Positions 23,285-33,416 of a stretch of 64,000 nt of DNA are shown here, in pieces; the stretch's first letter is position 1, and each line of letters begins with the position of its first letter. The stretch is from Liriodendron chinense (lineage: Eukaryota; Streptophyta; Magnoliopsida; Magnoliales; Magnoliaceae). The stretch covers positions 1 through 64,000 of the forward strand of contig PVNU02001303.1 of NCBI GenBank assembly GCA_003013855.2. The letters are read 5' to 3'. The notes under the pieces were generated by a model. The model had not been told where the DNA came from, did not search any database, and saw nothing but the letters and a program-made list of their open reading frames with translations. A program made the translations under genes and the position numbers.

Positions 23285-23758
23285 TTATGTCATCACCCGC
23301 ATGAAAGTACTGGGTGTATTAGTCAAGTCGAAGGGTATGACCAACCACTCATACAGCCCATCTTTCATTTTAAACGCAGTCTTCCACTCATCTCCTGGGC
23401 GTATACGGATCTGGTGATATCCACTCTTGAGATATATCTTAGATAATATAGTGGACCTGGCCATCATGTCAAGCATATCATCAAGTTTAGGTATAGGGAA
23501 CCTATACTTGACAGTAATTTTGTTTACGGCACTGCTGTCCACACACATACGCCACGTGCCGTCTTTCTTTAGCGTCAACAATGCAGGCACGTCACACGGG
23601 CTCATACTCTCTTGGATGAAATCCCTTTGCAGAAGGTCATTAACTTCCCTCTTCAACTCTACATGCTCTGCAGGGTTCATCCTATAGTGAGGAAGGTTCG
23701 GTAGAGTAGACCCTAGGACAAGGTCAATGGCATGCTGTATGTCCCTCATAGGTGGCAA
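23285..23758 (-). pseudogene. Reverse transcriptase palm, gypsy element 2
   Basis: Minus-strand frame with [38 protein letters not shown] and the [10 protein letters not shown] motif, ending in a stop just before the YFDDILIYS segment. Relative to element 1, the FSKLDL motif reads LSKIYL, so the first catalytic Asp is Tyr. This RT cannot be active. Confidence 0.85.
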
Positions 23759-23773
23759 TTCATTTGGTAAATC

Positions 23774-24998
23774 TTAAGGAAATACATCATTATATTCCTT
23801 CAGGACCGAGGTCACCTTATAAGGCAACTCTAATGGAACCTCAAGTGTAATCTCTCTTGCCACAAGGGCATACACCATAAAATCCTCCTTAGCCTCTTTT
23901 TCAAACTCTCTTGCGTTGATTATATGGAAAGACTTAGGCTTGGATTTCCCTACTCCTTTAGGCTCGCTTGCCTTCTCATCCTTCTTCTTCCCTAGTGTGT
24001 TCTCAGGTGGCATGGGGTTAAGTTTGATCTTTTTACCGTTATGCATGAAGGTACATGCATTCGAATGGCTGAAGATCGTGACATCATTATCGAATAGCCA
24101 CGGTCTACTTAGAATAACATGTCTCACATCCATAGGTAAAATATCACACCACAAGGACTCCTTATATGACCTAAACTCGATGGGAACTAAACATTGATGG
24201 GTGATAGGAAGGGATGTCTTGTCAACCCAAGAAACTTTATATGGGTCAGGACGAGGTGTGGATTTCAGTTTCAAGCGATTTAAGGTGCTAGTGGAAATCA
24301 CGTTCTGACAACTTCCACTGTCCACTATCACCTTACAATTCTTTTCACCACACTTGACAGTAGTATAGAAGATAGTGTTTTGACGCCAGTCAGCATTATT
24401 TCTAGACTGAGCTAGCACACTCCTGACTACTGCAAGCGTTGCTTCTCCATCTACTTCTTCCTCATCAGTAAGTCCTTCAGGGTGATACTCTTCAACATCA
24501 TCACCCTGGTCATCTCCACCCTCGTGGGATTCGCCTACGACTAAGGTTTTCCTACGGTTCTTCATAGGACATTGATTAGACATGTGACCAAGATTGCCAC
24601 ACTCATAGCATCTCACATGTCTCATATTACTCGGGCCAGCACCAACAACCCCTTTGCCCTTGTTGTCCCTAGGCTTAGGCGGAACAGTTTCCTGTGCTTT
24701 GGATTGATTACCAACATTAGGTCTAGTCCCCTGGAAACTAGATCTAGTACTGGAGTCTCGGGATTCAAAACGACGAACGACAGGAGTCTTCAGGTATTGC
24801 TCTAACTCCTACACAGCTTGATATGCTTCATCCAAGTTCATTAAGGGCCGAGTCATAAGCTCGCGCTGGAGATTTACACGAAGGCCTGTCTTGAAACGCG
24901 AGAGCATTACCAGAGAGTCTTCATGGATATCACATCGCATCATATATTCTTCAAATTTAGCGATATAGTCAGCGACAGACATTGACCCTTAACTTAAG
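23774..24998 (-). pseudogene. gag distal part and protease, gypsy element 2
   Basis: Minus strand. From 24998 the gag reading resumes after the 3.2-kb insert. The 24625-23774 frame has a zinc knuckle, CYECGNLGHMSNQC, with all four ligands. An acidic linker follows, then the protease site CKVIVDSGSCQNVIS (D-S-G) and the downstream ILSRPWLFDNDV block. The 284-codon frame is intact, ending in YKVTSVLKEYNDVFP just ahead of RT. Confidence 0.85.
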
Positions 24999-27900
24999 TG
25001 TCACGCCCCGAAAATCAAGTGTCGGGCAGTCCGCGGCTCCCAACTCTTCCGAGGTGACTGTATTTTGCGGAAGTATATTTTAATGGCACAAATCGATAGC
25101 ATCAACTCATAAATAGAGATTTAAGCTAAACAGTGTATAATTCAGTTTGAATTTAAAGTGTAAATACATACAATTATCCACACAATAAAGGAGTCCACTC
25201 AGCTGGGGCTCAATATATACATGCTCAAAAATGAATACAATACAAGTCCAAAGCCACTCCAATAGGTAAGCCAGCAAATCCAACGTCTCACTCATCAAGT
25301 AGTGGAAACTCCTGCATCAAAGATAACTGGTTAGTGTTTTAAAACACCCCCCCAGGTGGGAGTGAGTAATCATACTCAGTGTTACCATCCCTAAGTTAAA
25401 CATGTTATCAATACAATCAAATACAAATAGTGGAGCATAACAAATGGTGGGGCTCTCACACCTACCACCCTAGCATCAACAGATAACATAACCTCACAAT
25501 CAAATTCTTATTCTAGTTGAATAATGCATGTAGTCATGATATGCAAATGTTATGTTCCGGAAAAATAAACGGTGGGGTTACCACCCAACAGCAGCATCAG
25601 ACCAATGCACGTGAAAATGTGATGCATGCATGTTTACCAAGTATTTATTTAATCCCGTATTCAATCAGCAGTATTGGCGAAGCCAGAATACCTCAATTTT
25701 ATCAACAGTCTATTAAACAGGAACATAACCGATAGGAACGCAACCGAACACTGGACAGCGAGGAAAGCCGGACACTAGACAGTGGCCTTACCGAACACTG
25801 GACAATACCAGGTCGGGGTACCCTCTACTAGGCCGGGACCCATCGCCAGGCCAGAATACCTCAATCTTATCAAAAGTCTATTAAACAGGAACAGGACCGA
25901 CTAGAACGCAGCCGAACACTGGACAACGAGGAAAGCCGGACACTGGACAGTGGCCTTACCGAACACTGGACAATGTCAGGTCGAGGTACCCTCTACCAGG
26001 CCGGATCCCACTGCCAGGCCAGGGCGTCCTATGCCTAGCTCCTGGAATCCCAATTTAGGTTCGTCACCCAACATAACTGAACAATGAATCAAATGGTAAG
26101 GGTCTCAATGCCCTAGAATGTCATATACATGGTAATGGATCGTCACCCAAGATCAATGATGGTAGGCTCGTCACCTAGCATCGGTGCTCAAGACTCTCGA
26201 TAAGACCATCAGGATCAATACCGGTCAAAGACAGCACAAGCACAGCTACCCATATACTATGCCTGGCCCATGAGCTTCAGTATGTAGGATTCAATGCTCA
26301 AGGCTATTGGAGGGTTCATCACCCACACCAGCCAAAAATAGCACAAACACAGTTACCCATATTCCATGTCCAGCTCATGAGACTTGATACGTACAATTAT
26401 AAGTGACTGCACAACAATGATAATTGTGGTATTCGAGATTCTACAGAATATGTGACAATGATCAAACAAATATGATTAACCCTGAAATTGACTGATTTGG
26501 TAGGCCGAGCGAAACATCAACCAAACCGGCATAGCTAGGGTCGGTCGATCATGTTACTCCCAAGTCGACCAAACAAGTCCGTGACGGCCAAACCCAAGTA
26601 GGCAGTCCATAAATTGTGATTTTCAGAGATTAATCCCAATCATATCAATTAAATATTATACTACGCATGTTGTGAGAAGAATAGAACATCATAGCATTCA
26701 TTGTCTCAATCAGGCATAAAACCAAACAGTTGATATGCGATATACTTCATTTCATATATGGGTGTAAAATCAAACACTTGGCGTGCTACTACAGGCCAAC
26801 TCATCAAATTCACAATCAGGCACTAGCCTGGGTGGATGGTAATCCACTTACTCAAGCATATGTGAACTTCTGTTCACTCAGGAATTTCATCAAACACTTG
26901 ATATGCACAACACATCAAATCTCATATTTTCATAAAATCGATTCAAATAGGCAATCAATCTACACATCGAAGCAAGCATGTAATTAATCAACACATACAG
27001 AACATCAATAAAAAACATAAATCATTCGGCACTTAACTTTGAATGGAATTCAAGAAAAACCCAATTTTCACTATTTAGAACCCTCGTGGGCTGATAATAG
27101 CCAACTTAGAAGAATAGTCCTCACCTGTGTGGGGGAAATCACACGCCCACGACGTCTAGAGTACGAGGAAATGAGAGGAACCTCGTTATCTAACCTAATT
27201 CCAACCAAAGATTGAAATTAGAATCAACTAAACCAAAATCAATTGCTAATTCCTGCAATAGAGGGTATAGTTACCTGCGGTTATCAATTGGTGCCAAGCA
27301 ATTAAGAGGAACAACGACCTAATCGATGAATCCAAGTAAAACCTAAGCCAAAACCCTAAGAAAAACCTAAAATCCAGATTTTGAATGGATTTGAGATGGG
27401 TTTACCTTTTATAGGCCCAGATGATCATTTATCAGGTGAGTCACACAACTCACCCTCTCTGGTCTTGATCTAAGTTGTGCAGTTCGGGATAGGGTGTCGG
27501 GTATCTGATATAGGGGAAAGGTCAAGCCCACTAAGGCAATCGATTCTGCGTAGATTCGTGATCAACGACCCACTAACGAACGGTCTATAGCTGTTCTAAG
27601 TTTTCAGGACACCAATTGAATAATTTAGAGAATAGAGTTTAGTGAATCCTTTCACTAGGTCGTAACGGGCATAGCTAGGTACATGATGTGATATACGGGG
27701 TGCATTTATTTGCAGGTTAAGGGCGGTTAATCTCATTCGTATGGTTTTACATGTTAAAAGGGCTATTTTATCAAATCGATTTATAAACTCAGGATAATCG
27801 AGATTTGATTCACTGATTAGGGTAGTCTAAGGTGGATCTTCATTGTGAGTCGGTTATATAGGTTGATCTATTGTGATTTCAGTAAATCATAGATTGAGAT

Positions 27901-28181
27901 TCATTGTTTAACGGATCGGATGTAGGATTGACAATTAAAAGGGAATCCGTAGCTATCCATGATATCTAACAAAGAATGTACGGTTAGATTGATGTGTCTA
28001 AATGTCTTACGAGATTTCGATCGAATCGGATCATTCAAACTAGGGTTTCATGTACAAATCTTCTAGATTATTGGTTCTAAATCAGACATATGCATTCTCA
28101 TTTGAGAATTAAAATAGAAAAATTTCTAGAGGTGCTCGAGTACTTTCAAGGTTCGAGGATTAAAATTTCCAGGGCATTACA
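24999..28181 (-). mobile_element. 3.2-kb solo-LTR-like insert in gag of element 2
   Basis: Begins TGTCACGCCCCGAAAAT, ends GGGCATTACA, and is flanked by a perfect five-base TSD, TTAAG (24994-24998 and 28182-28186). TG...CA ends and a five-base TSD fit an LTR. No internal domain, second LTR, primer-binding site or polypurine tract is seen. A long solo LTR, of the Tekay/Del size class, is therefore the best guess. The short inverted similarity of the ends (TGTcAcGCCCcG / TGTaAtGCCCtG) leaves a DNA-element reading open. Strand is inferred from a leader-like layout and is uncertain. Confidence 0.72.
25682..26020. repeat. Two tandem 168-bp units
   Basis: GCCAGAATACCTCAA starts units at 25682 and 25850. 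Both carry CGAACACTGGACA, GCCGGACACT, GGCCTTACCGAACACTGG and GGTACCCTCTAC at matching offsets. The copies differ by scattered substitutions. Within each unit (C)GAACACTGGACA is itself repeated. Confidence 0.85.
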
Positions 28182-28186
28182 TTAAG

Positions 28187-28791
28187 AATTGCCATAAGTC
28201 AAGGAGCTTCTAACGGTATGAGAGAGGAAGGTACTTCTCCTTCAACTTCTCTTTCATTTCATACCAATATGTGATAGGGGCTCTACCAACTCTTTCTCAT
28301 ACCAATATGGCTTGGCGCATAAATTTCATCTTTGCAAACCGCATTTGACGGTTTTCTGATATGCCATACCACTAAAAGTAGTGGTCCATGTTAGCAACCT
28401 AGTCAAGGAATGCCTTGGGATCCAAACGCCCATCAAAACTTGGGGCTTCTACCTTCATGTTCTTCATCGCACGCTCATCGGGATCGTAGTGGTCTGGATA
28501 GTCATATGTAGCTTGTGCCTCTCGCACAATACCACAACTAGCTCCACGTCCCCTACCACCATGTCCTCCACGTATAGGAACATGCTCCTCAATGATTTCT
28601 CCTGCTTGAGAGTGTGTGTCTTCCCCAAGAGTGGGGTTCTCCCTTTGAGATGTCTCTAATTGCTTGACTCTATTCATGGTGGTGGTGATCTTGGTACTTA
28701 AACGAGCGAATTCATTATTTTGTCTCGTTTCCATTGCAGTTATCTTTTGCATCAATTGAGCAAGTTGCTCAGATAATTGCTCGTTGTTCAT
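28187..28791 (-). pseudogene. gag N-terminal part, gypsy element 2
   Basis: Minus-strand start at 28791. A coiled-coil-prone segment (LSEQLAQLMQKITAMETRQ) is followed by an acidic/glycine-arginine linker (GGHGGRGRG) and the start of the capsid-type domain (MKVEAPSFDGRLDPKAFLD). A stop follows, then more gag-like sequence to the insert at 28186. gag forms the particle that packages element RNA; this one is disrupted by stops and by the 3.2-kb insert. Confidence 0.78.
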
Positions 28792-29113
28792 GACTGGTTG
28801 AAGTCTGAAACCTCTGTCTTGTCTCGTGGGCAGACAAGTAAGACTTGAAGCAAACTCTACCCAACTAGACTACTAGGTGTTACGACTTACAAGATAAATA
28901 CGATGAATGCAAAACTAATATGAACTGACACAATTAAATTAAGATAGGAAGCAACTCAAATCTGAAAATTTTTCAAATTAGGAAACTTTCTAAGGTTGGA
29001 AAGTTTCTAAAATTGGAAACTTTCTAAATCTGTAACTTTCCTAAAATAGTCTTAAAAATCAAAACCCTAATTTGATAACTCAATTTAGACAAAACCATGT
29101 AAGCCTAATCTCT
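28792..29113. other. Element 2 leader region without primer-binding site
   Basis: Sequence between gag and the shortened 5' LTR. It has several AGTTTCTAA/GAAACTTTCT-like local repeats at 28975-29045. No TGGTATCAGAGC-type primer-binding site is found, so the LTR/leader junction has been deleted or mutated. Confidence 0.5.
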
Positions 29114-29475
29114 GAACACAATTAATCAGCGGAAAAATAAAGAGAATAATAACCTAAAATTTACAGCTAATCATCATAAACGAAGAAAATAACAAAGATA
29201 TACGCAATGATGCAGCTATCCATCACAACCGTGAAGTATAGACATTCATGAAGTACTAGGGTTGGTCGGGCGCCTGAAGATGTCCAGTTCTTCGGTCTTT
29301 TTCATTTCTTCCTTCACACGTGTCTTCTCTGAGTGGGGTCTTCTATGTGTCCAATCACACGTGAAGGGTCTTTAACGGGTCTTCAGTTCCTCAGTAATCA
29401 CCTATCCACAAGGACGGTACTTATGGTTGGCGCTTTCTTCGTTGGTACACCTTGAATGATTTTGTGTCCGCATCA
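29114..29475 (-). repeat. Shortened 5' LTR of gypsy element 2
   Basis: Aligns with 20052-20936 of the other LTR. It lacks the first ~36 bases and an internal block corresponding to about 20214-20720, joining GTTGG directly to TCGGGCGCC. It ends with the same GTGTCCGCATCA. Confidence 0.82.
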
Positions 29476-30409
29476 CCTTTAGTGAACCATTACACAATGT
29501 CAAAATTTTTATTTGTCCAAGATGGTGCAGAACAGGAATCCAATCGTGCATAAATTGGCAACCCTCTCTACATATACCATTAACAAGGACATGCACCAAG
29601 CTCGAAATGTTCTCGAGATGCATATAAACAAAATCACCAAAGAAACGGAAAGATCGAAGATTTGGAGCAAAAATCTCAATCTCATAGAGACTAATATGGT
29701 CGGCCACTGTCGAGCTCTTAAGTGGCAGATCCGGAGCGGAAACCTTGACACATTCCAAATCCCAACAAAACCTTAAACTCAATTCCTCCATAAGTGGGCA
29801 ATTTGAAAGCTTGCTTTCAAACAGGGGATCTGCAACTCTAACACCGCTTAGGTGGAGTGTTTTAAGGTTGGTGCAACGTTTGAAATTTAACGACCGGAAA
29901 TCGCAGCAACTCAAATTTAAATGGGTTATAGAATCACAACTAAAGATGGAGTTAAGCAATTCAGAAGGCCAAATTTCCTCAACAGGTTGAAATGACATAG
30001 AATATATAGTCGGACCGAAGTTAGTATCAAGCTCCTTGACTCCTTTTGCTACTGCAAATTCGACCCATTTCTCAGCATCTGATAGATTGCAACCAATGAA
30101 CAAAAGCTGAAACATCTGAATCTCCTTGCCTTGTGGAGTTGTAGATATCGGTCGACACTAGCCACAAATTCTTCTTCGGTTTGGCCAGTTGCGAAATCGG
30201 CACCAAAATCCAGAGCAGTGGCATAAGCCAAGATGGGTTTCCACAAGTTTCTCCATCTCCTTGAAAGAATGCTTGTTCTTACGATGAATTTCATCGGCAT
30301 CAAAGGATGTAATGAAGGACGTCATCGGGCTGATTCTGTCATTGGTTTCTTCCATAGCTTTGTTGCTCTGAAACTGATGCCTACTCAATCCACAGGAAGG
30401 ATTCTCCAT
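29476..30409 (-). pseudogene. F-box/LRR copy 1, first exon
   Basis: Minus strand from ATG 30409 (MENPSCGLSRHQF). The F-box follows NDRIS; compared with copy 2 (NDRISQLPDAILHYI) a short deletion changes frame, and VRTSILSRRWRNLWK is then read in the next frame. A one-base loss near 30125 (AAGGC against AAAGCC in copy 2) shifts frame again. From 30115 the LRR part is open: AEKWVEFAVAKGV, LLNSIFSCDSITHLNLS, NLKTLHLSGV, CPLMEELSLRFC, NLRSFRFFGDF. F-box proteins of this kind recruit substrates to SCF ubiquitin ligase. The exon ends CTAAAG just where gypsy element 2 inserted. It is a pseudogene. Confidence 0.85.
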
Positions 30410-30720
30410 TTAGTTCCTCTTACTTTTGCCCTAATTAGACGGTGGGGATTGAACTAGTTCAGTCCAATTGGAAGTGGGGTTTGAGGATCCAGTGCTGCGA
30501 AAATCCGCTCAATCGGATTGGTTTGTAAAGGAAGAAGAAGAAGAAGAAATTGAATGCTTACCAAAACCTGATTCAATCGCGCTATGGAGATCAACGGCCC
30601 AGACGCAACCCTGAGTTCATGGCCTTGGGGTCGTAAGAACGGAGAAGAGGAGGAGAAAAAGCCCTAAATCGCTCGAAAATTGGAAAAACGAGAGAGAAAC
30701 TTTAATTAAATACTCTGGTA
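30410..30720 (-). other. 5' flank of F-box copy 1
   Basis: Blocks such as GAGATCAACGGCC and GAGTTCATGGCC, then AAAGCCCTAAATCG, recur in the same order upstream of F-box copy 2 (39060-39100, continued at 41591). The shared flank, probably promoter and leader, shows the two genes arose by duplication including upstream DNA. No firm TATA box is assigned. Confidence 0.6.
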
Positions 30721-30849
30721 GAGCATAATGGTTGATACGCACGCAATATTTAATAATGAGACTTCTTGTACGGCATGTGGGGGCCACCATAGCGTTTATG
30801 TGACATCTCACCCATCCAACCAGGTCGCCCCACAGTGAAATTGGAAACA

Positions 30850-31345
30850 GCCAAAAGTCGTGGATCCAACTATCGGGTGAGGCACATCAAATGGTTCGGA
30901 GTGGATTAGTTGAGACCCATCCACATTGAAAGATCATTTTAGGGCATAATCTAAAAAGTAAGCAGTTCCAAACCCCAGATGGACCACAGTACATGGAACA
31001 GTGGTGATTGTCCATTAAAATCTTCTTGTGGGCCGCCAAAGCTTTGGATCATGATGATATTTATGTGGTCTCTTCATCTAGGTGCTTTTGACCATATCAT
31101 CAGGTTGGATAGCAAATAAACATTCCGTTGAATCCATGAAGCTTTTAATGGTGGGGATTCAATCACGACTGTTTCTGTGGTGTGGTCCACTTAAGATTTG
31201 AGTCAGCTTCATTTTTGGGATCATGCCCTAAAATGAGCTTTCAAAATGTTTGATGGCATGGATTTAAGGCGCATACATCAATATTAGCCCCATAGTCAGG
31301 GTCCCACCCACCTTGGTGGATCCGGGATCTCACCTAAACCTCTCC
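30850..31345. repeat. Full-length copy of the dispersed inverted-repeat family
   Basis: Carries GATCATTTTAGGGCATAA on the left and GGGATCATGCCCTAAAATGA on the right in inverted relation. Middle blocks GGACCACAGTACATGG and GATAGCAAATAAACATTCC are as in the other copies. Non-coding. Confidence 0.75.
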
Positions 31346-31697
31346 ATCGATCGACCTGATTTTTGGGTATCTCATTTTTAATGGTGGGACAACCTTGCAG
31401 CATGGGCGACATGTCATACACGCACAGTGGTGGTCACACGCCCCAACTAGTTGGAGGTACAACTAATTGTGTGAGCATTTTTCTTAAATAATTAACTTTA
31501 AATTATATTGTCCAGATTGAGGGCCGCAATTTAGACGGACCATAGCTTATCAGGTTTTCTGATTTAATTGAGCATTTCCATCTCCAACGCCTATAAGGCC
31601 ATTGATGTGGTAGCCCTCGACGAGGCCCATTAGGGTGACTTGGAAGGCCAGAAGTGTCAAGAAGCTCAGTGTATGGACTATGTCACAGTTGCCAAAG

Positions 31698-32283
31698 TGT
31701 TGGGGATGACACTGAGGGGTTTTGGTCGACCGACGGAGTTGGGTCGAGGGTGCCTGAAACTACCCTATAAGAGACGTTTAATTTCTAGACACTATAGGAT
31801 CTGAAGATGGAGGGTTGTCAATTGCCCGACAGGGTTGGGTTGAGCGCCCGAAACTCTCTGAATGGAACTAGTCGGGTTGGCAGGGTTCGATAGCCTGAAC
31901 GGTCGGGTCGGGCGCCCGACGGCTGGTGCACTGTTTAGGTCGGTTGCGCATGTTTGCACGTATTTGTTTTTAATTCCGATTTTATGCTATTTAAAGGGGT
32001 GTAATACAAGATTAAGGTAACACAGGAAGTCCTAGATGTGTTCAAGGGGTTGAGAGAGTTGTAGGGTGAGAGAAAAAACTTGGGTTTCTCTTATGAGGTT
32101 TTGGATTTGGGTTAGTTTTTTTCATCTCTTGTAATTTCTGATTCATAGTGAATTCACTTTGTAGCATATTTTTTTCTCAAAAGGGATTTTCCACGTAAAA
32201 ATTTGAATTCTCTTGCTTGTAGATTTGCCTCGACAACCATTGTGATTTGCCTTCGTTTGATTCGCGCTTCCACGATTCCAACA
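31698..32283 (+). mobile_element. Solo LTR, Copia-like family A (diverged copy)
   Basis: Runs TGTTGGGGATG to ATTCCAACA, 586 bp, with a perfect TSD CAAAG (31693-31697 and 32284-32288). It shares the family order with the TRIM LTRs: GGGCGCCCGAC-type palindromes, a CTATTTAAAGGGGTGTAAT TATA-like segment, a GGGTGAGAGAAA leader, ATTTTCCACGTAAAA and a TG...CA border. No internal region remains. Confidence 0.85.
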
Positions 32284-32405
32284 CAAAGTAGTTAAGACCA
32301 CCTTCTGTGAATTCCTACACAAAGTAGTTAAGACCACCAACACAAAGTACTTGAGACCACCTTCTGTAAATTCCAACACAAAGTAGTTAAGATCACCTTC
32401 TGTAA
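32281..32405. repeat. ~36-bp tandem repeat at the LTR edge
   Basis: Three to four units start ACACAAAGTA(G/C)TTAAGA or ACTTGAGA and most end CACCTTCTGTRAATTCC. One unit is shortened to 23 bases. The unit junction TTCCAACACAAAG repeats the exact LTR/flank boundary of the adjacent solo LTR. Confidence 0.8.
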
Positions 32406-33411
32406 AGATCTAGCCCCAACTTTTAACCATATGACTCAAAGTCCATCTTCAACCATTTCTCAAGGACTTCAGGGGTGATGCAGCACAATACATGCAACGT
32501 TGGCCCACCTGCCATGGATTACCTGAGACCGTTAGTTAACTAATTGTCCCTATCACCATCATCATCATTCTAGTCATATAAATACTGTAATAAAAATTAG
32601 TGTTATATTGAGTAGTTCTCTACTCCAATTTGACATAACCAATTTTTGTTATGGGTCAACTCACAACCGTCTGATCTTGTTTGCAGTGTTTTACTTGTGG
32701 GGACCACCATTTGATATCTTAGATCTGATACTTGAAAACTTTGCTAGTCGAAAGATAACATTAGGGATTCAGCTTTGTGCAAGAAAATAAAAGTAATTTT
32801 TGAAATGCCATTAATCACTAATAGGCCATCGATGACAACCATTCAATATAGGAGGAAAGCACGAAGGACCTCGTGAGCCCTGTTAACGGCAAATTTTTCC
32901 AGGTCTGCGGATAATACGATGGGGTCCCACTGTTGTCATGTGGATATTTGCCTGAGGTACGATGGGATCTAAGTTGAGAAGAGACCCATTCGGAACAGTG
33001 CCAAAGATCATTTCCTGACAGATCAATAGGAAGACGAAGTCAAATATCATGGCTCACAGTCCATCATGCGCCCAAAAAAATCAGGCATTGAATAGACTGC
33101 CATGAAGGACGGAAGGGGGCTTAACATTGTCAAGCAAAGACTTCCATGTTGGAATCCAACTCATCCCTTAAAAAATTGAGAGGTTGCAACCCCGGCATAT
33201 AGATCTTGACTTCTGTTATATAGGATTAAAAATAATCTTTCATAACCAACAATTTATATGAACTACAATCTCTATGATCTTATTTGATTAAAATTTGTAC
33301 CAAATTAGATAGATTAATCATGAAATATCATGATATGTGGTGCAACTAAATGCACCCTAATACATTATTACTAGTAACTAGAATGAGATGAAACTCATTT
33401 TTAAGTGGGAT
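32406..33411. other. Non-coding stretch
   Basis: No gene or transposon end recognised in about 1 kb. The short open frames have no motif. Confidence 0.45.
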
Positions 33412-33416
33412 CAAAC

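Larger units (their letters stand above)
20016..29475 (-). mobile_element. Ty3/gypsy chromovirus-type retrotransposon 2, degenerate
   Basis: A 9.46-kb minus-strand element with a perfect five-base TSD, CCTTT (20011-20015 and 29476-29480). The 3' LTR is 20016-20936. The 5' LTR is short because of deletions (29114-29475). Minus-strand order: gag (28.8 kb, resuming at 25.0 kb after an insert), zinc knuckle and protease, RT, RNase H, integrase, chromodomain. It inserted at the first exon-intron junction of F-box copy 1. Multiple stops, mutated integrase residues and loss of the primer-binding region make it inactive. Confidence 0.93.
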
